From positions 1 through 37,720 of the forward strand of contig DLRM01000063.1 of NCBI GenBank assembly GCA_002500505.1: a DNA stretch of 37,720 nucleotides, in the 5' to 3' direction. Within the stretch, counting starts at the first letter, position 1. Each line of letters opens with the position of its first letter. Source of the stretch: Planctomycetes bacterium UBA7888 (lineage in GTDB: Bacteria; Planctomycetota; UBA1135). Positions 1-8,319 of the stretch are shown here, piece after piece. Below the pieces are notes generated by a model. That model worked only from the letters and a program-made list of their open reading frames with translations. It had not been told where the DNA came from and did not search any database. The translations under genes were made by a program, and so were the position numbers.

Positions 1-718
1 CAACTGGTTTGGAAACATATTCCCCTCCATCAACATCTCCCATAAGGAAACCAGGGGCGAAACCAAGCAATGGCCTCCAATTCCCGTTTTCATCTTCTTC
101 CCAAGGAAGCCCCCAGAGCTCTCCTGGGCCTCCGTATTGAGCGGTGAAGGTTAATCCGTTGTAGTCATTTCTTCCATTAATGTCATCTCCTTCTTCAACT
201 TCGGCCAAGAAGCGCAGTGGGGCCGAAAAAGTGAGATTTGCGCCCAGCGAATCTTCTAGCCAAGCATGCTTGTTCCAAGAGTGCGGGCCCGTCTCATAAA
301 TGTAGTATTCCTCGAGCTCATTCCATAGTTCCCATGCGTTTTGAAGGCCGAGAGTTGAGGTTGCGCTGACCTGGGTGTCTGTTAGGAGTGGGCCACTTCG
401 GATTCCCCACTGGTTATCGTGTTGGCCACCATTTTCTGGATCATGAACAACTCCGTCTGCGAGACCAACTCTTGCAAGGGTAGTGGCGTTGTAGAGTCCA
501 AGGTCGATTTGGCTAAAGTAATAGGTGTATGGGGGAGAGTTTAAATCCCACTCATCGTCGTAGTAGAAATCACTTCTATCTCCACCATTCCATTCAGGCT
601 GGCCAATTCCAGATTTTGGAGCCTCGGTCCAACAAGAAAGAGACAGGTCTCCTCCAGAGAAAAGTGTCTCGTCCGTGCTCGCAATCTCTTCTACAGGGCA
701 GAAGCTCTGCCAAATACC
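1..718 (-). CDS. Left-edge reading frame without a start codon; unknown, possibly exported protein
   Basis: A minus-strand frame stays open from the TAA at 719-721 to the left edge, about 239 codons. The translation is rich in Gly, Asp, Asn, Trp and Tyr and looks like an extracellular beta-rich protein. Recognisable stretches are DFYYDDEWDLNSPPYTYYF, GVVHDPENGGQHDNQWGIR and LLGFAPGFLMGDVDGGEYV, the last near the edge. I do not recognise the family. No ATG, GTG or TTG exists in this frame between 718 and about 209, so the N terminus is missing or lies in another frame. The gene follows the CE2-like esterase on the same strand, with a duplicated block (706-758) across its apparent beginning. 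It may be 5'-truncated, frameshifted or affected by a sequence error. Confidence is moderate that it is coding and low on integrity. Confidence 0.5.
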
Positions 719-758
719 TTATGTTGGCTTTTTGCGCCACAGGAGAAGTCCTGTAATC
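706..758 (-). repeat. 53-bp dispersed repeat, copy A
   Basis: This segment aligns without gaps to 2447-2499. By hand I count 42 of 53 identical bases, including a perfect 18-base core (741-758). Read on the minus strand, both copies end a frame as ITGLLL(W/C)R... followed by TAA and then a Gly-Ile-x-Gln reading. In copy B this is the real C terminus of a small membrane protein. In copy A the matching frame is closed by a stop at 770-772, only about ten bases beyond the block, so copy A looks like a remnant. The core holds a 5-bp inverted repeat (CAGGA/TCCTG, 740-753). Confidence 0.6.
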
Positions 759-830
759 AAAGGATTCTGTCACCAACTCTGCTGGCCCCCGCAAGTGTGG
801 CGGATAAGGTTGTGGTGCAGACTGTTGCGA

Positions 831-2327
831 TTATTGAACAGTCATTTGAACTGCATCAACTCCCGCTCTGGATTGGGGTCCTGCTCGAATTGTTAGGCGA
901 GTGTGGAAGACCGGCTTCGGTGTATTTGTAGGCGCATTTGTGCTAAATGTATGCTTCTTCCAAGTAGGAGAAAGTTGAACTTGCCAAGTTTGAGTTTGCA
1001 ATGGGCTCGTCCACATTTTTTGATCTCGGAAGTCAATTGTCACTGAAGCGGTATCTGCACTACTCTCTCCACGTAACCAAAGCTTAACATCCACAAGGTC
1101 GCCATTTGAAACTGGATTCGGCTGCTGAATAGTCCCTCCATTTTCTAGCAACACTAAGTATTCCCCATGTTTTGCGTTCTGCGGGGATCTGATGCGCTTG
1201 GCCAAGGGATTGTGTGCTGCGTAGCGCCATCCAAAGCCGCCAAAGGGAGCGCTTGTCTCAAAGCTACCATTCGCTACATCTCCGTTGCGGCCGTATCCGC
1301 TTGTGATGTCGCTAGCTTGAGAATTCCAGCCCATTACTGTTTCGAGGTGGCCGACAAGATAATCAGCCATCCCCGCATGGTCTGTTTCACATCCATGCCA
1401 CTGCTCGAAAACCCAAGGAAATATTGCCCACGACATATTGGGGTCGTTTCTGGAAACGATTACGTCTTCGATGTAGTTTGCTGTCTCACTGTAATCCCAT
1501 CCGAAACCGTTAAACAACATGATGTGGGAATTCGGGTGGACTTGACGAAGGTCATCTAAGAAGTTCTGATAATCTTTTTTAATTCGAGAGACTGATTTCC
1601 ATATATCGTTTGCGCCAAGGTTAACCACGACAACATCGGGTGTATAGCGATTGAAATCCCACTTAGGATTCGATACCCCATATCTCATGCGGTCATACTT
1701 GGAGTTGATTCCGCTAATGGTCTCTCCGCTTATACTAATATTGTGATATTCGGCATTGAAGCGTCTTGCCGTAATACCGGCATAGGTGAATTCGCACCCT
1801 TGTAGTTCATTTTGTCCTTTATTCTCTTCGTGTTCAAGTGAATAGCCTGCAAGATTGGAGTCTCCGTAAAATTCGATACGTCGAGTGGGCGGAGGGGGAG
1901 GAGAGGAAATTCCAGCGCCACCAACTCCAGCGAAACCAAAAAAAGTAGTTTCACTTCCGAAATATGTTTCTTTGACAACTCGAACATGGTGTTGCCCTGA
2001 TGATAATGAGTGGGCCAATATTATTTTTTTCATTCCACCAGGCGAGACCTCCATTTTCTTTGAATTGAGAATGTCATGGTCAATAATTACACGGTACCAA
2101 TTACTTTGCGTGCCAGCGTCAATCCCAATTCCTACACCTGTACCTTCAAAGTTCATGGATACAGAGGAGCCCTGCCACTCGCACCACGGTGATTTTGGCG
2201 CAGAATGGTCCCAGCGACCGACATAGACAAGATTTGGGTTGTCTGGAAGAGCTAGCCAGTCCCAAGAGTGTGCTGGGTGAAATCCTGGAAGAGTTAATGC
2301 CAGAGCTAAGAAGGATGAGCTGAACAT
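831..2327 (-). CDS. Exported CE2-like SGNH carbohydrate esterase
   Basis: 498 residues. A signal peptide covers about residues 1-21 (MFSSSFLALALTLPGFHPAHS). Residues about 35-135 form a beta-rich jelly-roll-like domain as in the N-terminal part of carbohydrate esterase family 2. A short SSPPPPPTRR linker leads to an SGNH core: block I GDSN with Ser157, Gly201 in SISGE, block III NLGAND with Asn240, and a late His317 in CETDHAGMADYLVGHL. CE2 enzymes remove acetyl groups from xylan or similar glycans, so deacetylation of an extracellular polysaccharide is the likely role. The last 150 residues or so look like an added beta-sandwich carbohydrate-binding domain. The ATG start gives a normal signal peptide. 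The family call is good; the substrate is inferred. Confidence 0.8.
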   Translation of the reverse strand: MFSSSFLALALTLPGFHPAHSWDWLALPDNPNLVYVGRWDHSAPKSPWCEWQGSSVSMNFEGTGVGIGIDAGTQSNWYRVIIDHDILNSKKMEVSPGGMKKIILAHSLSSGQHHVRVVKETYFGSETTFFGFAGVGGAGISSPPPPPTRRIEFYGDSNLAGYSLEHEENKGQNELQGCEFTYAGITARRFNAEYHNISISGETISGINSKYDRMRYGVSNPKWDFNRYTPDVVVVNLGANDIWKSVSRIKKDYQNFLDDLRQVHPNSHIMLFNGFGWDYSETANYIEDVIVSRNDPNMSWAIFPWVFEQWHGCETDHAGMADYLVGHLETVMGWNSQASDITSGYGRNGDVANGSFETSAPFGGFGWRYAAHNPLAKRIRSPQNAKHGEYLVLLENGGTIQQPNPVSNGDLVDVKLWLRGESSADTASVTIDFRDQKMWTSPLQTQTWQVQLSPTWKKHTFSTNAPTNTPKPVFHTRLTIRAGPQSRAGVDAVQMTVQ

Positions 2328-2446
2328 TGATTTATAAGGCGACCGGGAAGTGTTTTTGCATATATTGAGATTAGCAAAAAATTTTAGAAAGTGCGGGTAG
2401 AGTTAAGTGTTTTTCAAATATTTTGCGACGCGATTGTGGAGTAGTT

Positions 2447-2499
2447 TCTGCAGAATACCTTAATTGAGATTTCTCCGGCAAAGGAGAAGTCCTGTAATC
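2447..2499 (-). repeat. 53-bp dispersed repeat, copy B
   Basis: This is the partner of the block at 706-758, with the same internal spacing and an identical 18-base core at 2482-2499. It covers the last codons of the small membrane protein gene that stops at 2460 and about 13 bases beyond the stop. Because the similarity continues past the stop codon, it reflects DNA duplication rather than protein constraint alone. Confidence 0.6.
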
Positions 2500-2774
2500 C
2501 CTGCTCCCCAGAGAAGGCTGCTAGCAATGGTGACGGCCCACTCAAGTAAATCAGGAATCCCTCCCCCCCAAGAACTCATGATGTTCGCAGCGGGGAAAAG
2601 CAATACATTTGAGGCGGTCTCTCCTATCTTGGAGATGAGGGAAGGCTCCCAGTTTGGGTCATCGAAATGCCCCAGTGATTCTAAAGATGCAAGTAAAGCC
2701 CCAAGAGTAACGACAAAGTGAAGGCCTCCCCATAAGAGTGTTCTTTTTAAGAAGGTTAGGTTGATTATTTTCAT
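2460..2774 (-). CDS. Small membrane protein, two or more transmembrane segments
   Basis: 104 residues with an ATG start and no close family that I recognise. Lys/Arg at the N terminus (MKIINLTFLKR) is followed by a first hydrophobic segment at about residues 14-32. A soluble middle part, a weakly hydrophobic stretch at about 55-70 (VLLFPAANIMSSWGGG) and a C-terminal helix at about 78-99 follow, and the protein ends in CRRNLN. The charge pattern suggests both ends are cytoplasmic. It starts 30 bp after the stop of the HD-domain gene on the same strand, so the two are probably co-transcribed. Its last codons lie within the duplicated 53-bp block. Function unknown. Confidence 0.6.
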   Translation of the reverse strand: MKIINLTFLKRTLLWGGLHFVVTLGALLASLESLGHFDDPNWEPSLISKIGETASNVLLFPAANIMSSWGGGIPDLLEWAVTIASSLLWGAGITGLLLCRRNLN

Positions 2775-2804
2775 TTTTTCGTGGCGGAGATAAACAGAAA
2801 AAAC

Positions 2805-3371
2805 TCACACTTTTCTAATCAGTCCTAGCTCCTCAGCATGTGGGCGAAGGGAGTCAATCAAGAATTGGATATGTTCTCGAAGCTCGACGCCCAATAATTC
2901 GCAACCAGCATGTACTTCTTTTCGGTCAACCCCCGCCGCAAAGCGCTTATCTTTTAGTTTTTTGAGAACACTTTTCGGAGTAAGCGTTGCGATGCCTTCT
3001 GGGCGCACAAGCGAACATGCCCCAATAAACCCCGTCAATTCATCGCAAGCAAGGAGAGCTCTGTCCATTTGGGTTTCGTAGGGGACTCCCCATGAAGTGT
3101 GGTGGGCAGAGATTGCGTGCGCTAAGGAGGCCTCTTCTCGACTTCGAAGCCAGTCAACAATGCGCTGCGGGTGCTCGGATGGCCACTTCTCATAATCAGC
3201 ATCATGAAGGAGGCCTGCTAGGCCCCAAGCCTCTTCGTCTTTGTCGCCTTCACCATAGTGATGGGCAGCGGCACGCATTGAAATTTCTACCCCAAGCGCA
3301 TGCCTGAGGAGGGCTTCCGATTCTGTCCATGAACAGAGATGTTTCCAAGCTTCGTCACGCGTGAGATTCAT
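2805..3371 (-). CDS. HD-domain phosphohydrolase-like protein
   Basis: 188 residues, no signal peptide, so cytoplasmic. The HD signature is visible: His24 in LLRHALGVE, the paired His56-Asp57 in LAGLLHDADYEKWP, a downstream His pair in ISAHHTSWG and Asp in LACDELTGF. This is the single-domain HD/HDIG type that binds metal ions and hydrolyses phosphoesters, often of nucleotides. It has no partner domain such as RelA or GGDEF, so the substrate cannot be given. The length is normal for the stand-alone type. It is the first gene of a minus-strand pair with the small membrane protein and is divergent from the TldD-like gene across 274 bp (3372-3645), which holds no gene I can support and presumably the promoters of both units. 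Confidence 0.8.
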   Translation of the reverse strand: MNLTRDEAWKHLCSWTESEALLRHALGVEISMRAAAHHYGEGDKDEEAWGLAGLLHDADYEKWPSEHPQRIVDWLRSREEASLAHAISAHHTSWGVPYETQMDRALLACDELTGFIGACSLVRPEGIATLTPKSVLKKLKDKRFAAGVDRKEVHAGCELLGVELREHIQFLIDSLRPHAEELGLIRKV

Positions 3372-3645
3372 GATGGCGGCATCCTATAGCCTTCTTAACG
3401 AGAAGCCGAATTTCCCCTCAGATCTTTCTGGCCCCATCCTTTTCAGGGAAACTAAGGTTTTAGGCGAATGAAGCTGAGTCGATAGATGTCAGCATTTGAA
3501 GCGTGAGCCCAGAAATCTAGAGGGTTCACATTGTTTGAAATTGGCTGCAGAAAAGGGAGTAGGGGTTTTGAGCGCAGGCGCCGAGGAGGGTTTAGGATGT
3601 CGGTCCCCATGAAGATGGCCAACCGGCCAACAATTCACGAATTCC

Positions 3646-5352
3646 ATGATTTCTTCCCTTCCCATCTTTCTCAGTTCAATATTGCTTGGGGCATTCCAGT
3701 TGATGCCGTCCGAGGAACCGCCTTTATTGAAACTTCTCTCCGATGAAATCGACTATTCCATGGAGAACTTGACTTCCGAAGACGGCACGAAGCCCTACTT
3801 CCTTTCCTATAGTGTTTCGGACGTCGCGAGTTCAGTAATCCAGGCAAAGCTTGGTGCAGTTTATGCAGATGACCAGAGACGTGCTCGCGTCTTGGATTTG
3901 GATTTGCGAGTTGGCAGTCATCAGTTAGACAGTAGTCATCCTATTCGAGGTCGGGGAGGTTTCGGAGGTCGGGGAGGTTTTTCTGGGTTTGGTGGTGGCG
4001 CTGAAATTGCAATCGATGATGACCCCAGTGCAGTTCGTTTTGCGCTTTGGCAGGCGACTGGTAATGCTTTTGATAATGCGAACGAACGGTATCGACAAGT
4101 CAATGCAAACCTTAAGACGATGGTGGAAGAAGAAAATCAGGCAGCAGATTTTTCTAAGGAGGAGCCAGTTCGCTGGATAGAGGAAGAGATTTCAGTTAAC
4201 TTGAATCGCAATGAGTGGGCTAGCCGAGTCCAAAGAGTTTCCGCCCTTGCAAGGTCTTACCCTCTGATTTTCAGCTCATCTGTCTCAGTGGTAGGTACGG
4301 CTGAAAACCGGTATATGGCAAGTAGCGAAGGAACTCAGCTGAGAACAGGCCGAAAGCTTTTACGCGTAGTCGTCTCTGCTGGCACCCGCGCTGACGATGG
4401 CATGGATTTGGAGCAGTCGTATATTTTTAATGCTGCGAGCGAAGATCGGCTTCCCACCGAACAAGAGATGATTGTGGCTTTTCGTGCAGTTCTTGAACAA
4501 GTGATGGCCCTGAGAGAAGCACCCTTGGTTGAGCCGTACACTGGACCAGCGATTTTGCTGAATCGAGCTAGTGGAGTTTTCTTCCATGAGATTTTCGGCC
4601 ACCGCATTGAAGGGCATCGGCAAAAGGATGTCAATGAAGGCCAAACTTTCACCAACATGATTGGAGAACCTGTTCTTCCAGAGTTCTTAAGCGTGGTTGA
4701 TGATCCGACTCAGGCTCGCTTTGAAGACATCGATATGCGTGGTTTCTATCGCTACGATGATGAAGGAGTCCCCGCGCAGCGTGTGGAGCTTATTAAAGAT
4801 GGAGTCCTGAAGACCTTTTTGATGTCGCGCTCTCCTCTTCCCGGTTTTGACCACTCGAATGGTCACGGTCGCCGTGAGCCGGGGAACTCGGTAGTCTCTC
4901 GCCAGGGGAATTTGATGGTGGAGTCCAAAAAGCAAGTCCCATTTGAGGGGCTTCGAGAGATGTTGGTAGCAGAGTGCAAGAAGCAAGGGAAACCTTACGG
5001 ATTTCTGTTTGAAGACATTTCTGGAGGATTCACGATGACGGGCCGTGGGGGACCTCAAGCCTTTAAAGTGTTGCCCATCATTGTTCGCCGTATTTGGGCT
5101 GATGGTCGTCCTGACGAGCTCGTTCGTGGCGTTGACATCGTTGGAACGCCCCTCTCCTGTTTTTCAAAAATAATTTGCACTGGCGATGATACGGATGTTT
5201 TCAATGGAACTTGTGGTGCAGAATCCGGATGGGTTCCAGTAACTGCGACTTCACCAAGCATCCTTGTTGAAGAGATTGAAATTGAGAAGCGGGAACGCTC
5301 TCAGGAACGACTTCCCATCCTGCCTTCACCCATTCTTGACCCTAAGAACTAA
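3646..5352 (+). CDS. Exported TldD-type zinc metallopeptidase, catalytic subunit
   Basis: 568 residues of the TldD/PmbA (U62) family. The catalytic HExxxH motif is intact as HEIFGH (His314-Glu315-His318), within FFHEIFGHRIEGH. The third expected zinc ligand, the Cys of the family's C-terminal loop, is Cys523 in GTCGAESGWVPV. TldD peptidases cleave unfolded or modified peptides, classically microcin B17 precursor and CcdA. Bacterial TldD is normally cytoplasmic, but here a hydrophobic N terminus (ISSLPIFLSSILLGAFQLM) looks like a signal peptide or anchor, so the enzyme probably acts in the periplasm. Residues about 99-119 form a Gly/Arg/Phe-rich insert. The stop overlaps the next start as TAATG, implying coupled translation with the inactive partner. 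Confidence 0.88.
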   Translation: MISSLPIFLSSILLGAFQLMPSEEPPLLKLLSDEIDYSMENLTSEDGTKPYFLSYSVSDVASSVIQAKLGAVYADDQRRARVLDLDLRVGSHQLDSSHPIRGRGGFGGRGGFSGFGGGAEIAIDDDPSAVRFALWQATGNAFDNANERYRQVNANLKTMVEEENQAADFSKEEPVRWIEEEISVNLNRNEWASRVQRVSALARSYPLIFSSSVSVVGTAENRYMASSEGTQLRTGRKLLRVVVSAGTRADDGMDLEQSYIFNAASEDRLPTEQEMIVAFRAVLEQVMALREAPLVEPYTGPAILLNRASGVFFHEIFGHRIEGHRQKDVNEGQTFTNMIGEPVLPEFLSVVDDPTQARFEDIDMRGFYRYDDEGVPAQRVELIKDGVLKTFLMSRSPLPGFDHSNGHGRREPGNSVVSRQGNLMVESKKQVPFEGLREMLVAECKKQGKPYGFLFEDISGGFTMTGRGGPQAFKVLPIIVRRIWADGRPDELVRGVDIVGTPLSCFSKIICTGDDTDVFNGTCGAESGWVPVTATSPSILVEEIEIEKRERSQERLPILPSPILDPKN

Positions 5353-7127
5353 TGTTCACAACTCTCCTTTTCCTTTTCCCCCCTGCAATCTTTGTCCAGG
5401 ATAACGACCCCATTGTCCGTGCCTTGATCGATGAGTTGGAGCGTTCTCAGACTCTTGTGCTTGATGACATGCCTGCTCCTTACTATGTTCAATATTCGGT
5501 CAATGATGTGGAGACTTGGCAAGCGGAGTTCACCTTTGGTGGGATGACTTCCTCTTCCACGGACCACTCCTGCTCATTGACGACGGATGTCCGAGTCGGT
5601 TCTTGGGAGCTAGACAATTCCAATGCAGGAAGCGGCGGTTTTGGTGGTTTTGGTGGTTTTGGCGGTGGTAGGCGTGGTGGTGGCCGTACTAGTGGCGGTT
5701 CTGTTTCGTTGCCTGAAGACCATGACTATGACGCCATTCGTCATGCGACTTGGTTAGCTACCGACGCCGCTTACAAGCGTGCAATTGAAGACTATTCTGA
5801 TAAGAAGGCAAGTGTTGAGGATTCTCGTGGGCCTGATCGGCCTGCCGATTTCACTCCTTCTGAGCCTGTTGTCCAGCTTGCGCCCCTCCAGGCGATTACT
5901 CTCAGCCTTTCTGATTGGGAGAAGACCCTCTCTTCGGGAGCTTCGCTGACAAACAGGATGAATCGTTACCCGCAAGTTGTTGACGGCAGCTTTCGTATTT
6001 CTGCAAATGCAACCAATCGCTATGTAGTTAATTCCGAAGGGACACGAGTACGGCATGGCGATGTTCAGTATCAAGCACGCATTTCTGTGACTGTTCAGAC
6101 ACCCGAAGGCCTCCGGATTTCTGATGAGTTCCGCGAAATTTCAACAGATCCACGCCTGCTTGGCTCGCCAATTCTCCGAAAGAGGCTTGAGAATTTAGTC
6201 GAGGGACTTACGGCAGCCTCGGAAGCGCCACTATTAGATGGTTATACCGGCCCAGTTCTCTTTGACGATGCTGCTGCTGCTCAGTTGTTTCACGCCTTAC
6301 TTGCTCGTGGGATTGCAGCCCAACCTGGCGAAGCTGGTGGCGGACGACGCCGGTTTTCTGGTGGAGAGAATCTGGAGCGTATGGTGGGGAAACGACTGCT
6401 CCCTAAACCGTTTTCGGTTTGGGATGACCCAACGGTTTCAAGAATTCCTTTAGATGGCGGACAGGGTCCCCACATTTGGGGCCATTACCTTTTTGACCAA
6501 GAAGGTGTCGCTCCCCAAAAAGTTGAAATAATCAAGGAAGGTAAACTGGAGGCTCTGCTCATGGCGCGAACACCTACTGCGAAGCATTCAGGCTCGACAG
6601 GTCATGGGCGTTCTGGCCGGGGCGGTTCCATTCGCGCAACTATCGGGAACTTGTTTGTGCACTACGAAAACGGCTTAAGTTCAGAAGAATTGAAGGAAGC
6701 TTTGCTCACAACTGCAGAAATGAGCGGTCTTGATTATGGGCTTCGCATTTCAACACTTGCCCCTGGGATGGCGAGCATGATGTCTGGAGGCAATATGCGA
6801 GACATACAGGCCTTTTTTAGGAATCGGCGTGGCGCTCGTGGCGGAAGTCAGAGCCCATTAGGTGACCCCCTCTATGTGTACAAAGTATATGTGGAAGATG
6901 GGCGTGAAGAACAAGTGCGCGGATTGGAGTTTGACTCCGTTTCGGTGAGCACTTTGCGCGATATTTTGTTTGCGGGAAGTGAGCAAATCGTTTGGAGTCA
7001 AGGAGGCTCCTCTTCTTCGTCCATCATTGCGCCCCCAGTTTTGTTTGAAGAACTCGACCTCTACGGCATCGAGGATGACAGCGGGTCGGAGTCGAAACTT
7101 CCTGCACCGCATGCACGTGAGAAGTAG
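5352..7127 (+). CDS. Exported TldE/PmbA-like non-catalytic partner
   Basis: 591 residues and clearly a paralogue of the upstream gene: the N-terminal pattern (APYYVQYSVNDVE), the YTGPVLFDD block and the general order all match. The catalytic motif has decayed. At the equivalent position (residues 314-318) it reads HALLA followed by Arg, so the essential Glu and the second His are lost, and the C-terminal zinc-binding Cys is replaced by a Ser-rich stretch (SQGGSSSSSIIAPP). In the characterised TldD/TldE complex one subunit is catalytic and the other is not, which is what this pair would form. A signal peptide covers about residues 1-16 (MFTTLLFLFPPAIFVQ). Residues about 94-117 are a Gly/Phe/Arg-rich insert at nearly the same place as in the partner. 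Confidence 0.85.
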   Translation: MFTTLLFLFPPAIFVQDNDPIVRALIDELERSQTLVLDDMPAPYYVQYSVNDVETWQAEFTFGGMTSSSTDHSCSLTTDVRVGSWELDNSNAGSGGFGGFGGFGGGRRGGGRTSGGSVSLPEDHDYDAIRHATWLATDAAYKRAIEDYSDKKASVEDSRGPDRPADFTPSEPVVQLAPLQAITLSLSDWEKTLSSGASLTNRMNRYPQVVDGSFRISANATNRYVVNSEGTRVRHGDVQYQARISVTVQTPEGLRISDEFREISTDPRLLGSPILRKRLENLVEGLTAASEAPLLDGYTGPVLFDDAAAAQLFHALLARGIAAQPGEAGGGRRRFSGGENLERMVGKRLLPKPFSVWDDPTVSRIPLDGGQGPHIWGHYLFDQEGVAPQKVEIIKEGKLEALLMARTPTAKHSGSTGHGRSGRGGSIRATIGNLFVHYENGLSSEELKEALLTTAEMSGLDYGLRISTLAPGMASMMSGGNMRDIQAFFRNRRGARGGSQSPLGDPLYVYKVYVEDGREEQVRGLEFDSVSVSTLRDILFAGSEQIVWSQGGSSSSSIIAPPVLFEELDLYGIEDDSGSESKLPAPHAREK

Positions 7128-7203
7128 AGTCTTTGGTGACCGATAGTCTCTAGAACATTTCTAGCAAGGCCCGTTAGAAAGCGGGTATTCTGGACTAATA
7201 ATC

Positions 7204-8271
7204 ATGATTTCATGTCCTCTAATACTTTCTCTTTTTGCGCTCTCTGTAGAACAAGATTATCGCTGGGTTGATGCGCATGAACTTATCGTTGAAGGGCAAG
7301 GTTGGGAAAATCTTGAGAGTCCCTTTGACCGTCTTCCTTCCAAGTCAAAAGGTGTTGTTCGGGATCCAGTTTGGAGACTTTCTAGGGATTCTTCTGGTAT
7401 AGCCGTTCGTTTCTCCACGGACTCTTCGTCGATTGGTTGCCGTTGGGCACTCATCGATTCTTCGCTCGCGCTCCCGCATATGCCAGCTACTGGCGTGAGT
7501 GGTGTCGATCTTTATGTCCGCGATGATGAAGGTGAATGGCGTTGGCTGGCCTGCCCGCGTCCGAATAATCAAAATATGACCGCGACGCTGATATCTGGTT
7601 TGCCTGTGGGGTCGCGAGAGTTCATGCTTTATTTGCCTTTATATAACGGGGTGAGCTCTTTAGAAATTGGAGTTGAAAAGGATGCAACTCTGAGGCCGGG
7701 CTCAGAACGTCCCAAAGGAAAGACGCGACCTCTTGTTTTTTATGGAACGTCGATTACCCAGGGAGGATGTGCATCTCGGCCTGGAATGACTCATGTGGCC
7801 CTGCTGGGTCGAAAAATGGATATCCCTGTGATAAATCTTGGTTTTTCGGGAAACGGGACTATGGATATTTCGATGGCTGATTTGCTTGTCGAGATTGATG
7901 CGGAGATATACATCATTGATTGTCTTCCCAATATGAATGGAAATGAAGTTAGAGATAGAGTTGTTCCTTTTGTCGAGCGCATTCGAGAAAAGCGTCCCCG
8001 TGTTCCCATTCTCCTTGTAGAAGATAGAACTTTCTCAAATTCGTTTTTACGGCCGAAGTCTCAAAATCGCCACAAATCATCTCGTGCGGCTTTGCGTGAA
8101 GGGTTTTCAAAGTTGAGTCGCGATGGGGTAGAAAATCTTTACTACCTTGAAGGGAAGGAGCTTCTTTTGAACGAAGACACCGTGGATGGATCCCATCCCA
8201 CAGATCTAGGATTTGTTCGACAAGCAAGCGTCATGAGAAAAATATTGAAGAAAATTTTGGTTTCGAAATGA
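7204..8271 (+). CDS. Exported GxDLY-SGNH hydrolase
   Basis: 355 residues. After a short signal peptide (MISCPLILSLFALS) comes an N-terminal beta domain with the GxDLY signature, here GVDLYVRDDEGEWRW at about residues 100-114 (SGNH_hydrolase N-terminal domain type). An SGNH domain follows: block I FYGTSITQGG with Ser183, GFSGNG with Asn217, and a C-terminal DGSHPTDLG giving Asp328 and His331. The length and domain order fit esterases of this class that act on acylated glycans or related compounds; the substrate is unknown. It starts 77 bp after the TldE-like gene on the same strand, and its TGA overlaps the region upstream of the next gene, so it probably belongs to the same unit. Confidence 0.8.
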   Translation: MISCPLILSLFALSVEQDYRWVDAHELIVEGQGWENLESPFDRLPSKSKGVVRDPVWRLSRDSSGIAVRFSTDSSSIGCRWALIDSSLALPHMPATGVSGVDLYVRDDEGEWRWLACPRPNNQNMTATLISGLPVGSREFMLYLPLYNGVSSLEIGVEKDATLRPGSERPKGKTRPLVFYGTSITQGGCASRPGMTHVALLGRKMDIPVINLGFSGNGTMDISMADLLVEIDAEIYIIDCLPNMNGNEVRDRVVPFVERIREKRPRVPILLVEDRTFSNSFLRPKSQNRHKSSRAALREGFSKLSRDGVENLYYLEGKELLLNEDTVDGSHPTDLGFVRQASVMRKILKKILVSK

Positions 8272-8319
8272 TTGAGCCCTCCACTCGATTTCTTGGTTAG
8301 GTATGATTTCTCAAAGAAA

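Noticed and set aside
594..794. 66-codon minus-strand frame beginning with TTG
   Set aside because: It is a readthrough of the esterase frame past its stop with no coding character, though its first part could be involved in a frameshift into the left-edge frame.
3531..3746. Plus-strand frame of 71 codons upstream of the TldD-like gene
   Set aside because: It overlaps the start of the well-supported gene in another frame, has Arg-rich low-quality composition and no family resemblance.
7150..7164. Small inverted repeat CTAGAA-CAT-TTCTAG between the TldE-like and SGNH genes
   Set aside because: A 6-bp AT-rich stem without U tract; it could be an operator, but there is nothing to support that.
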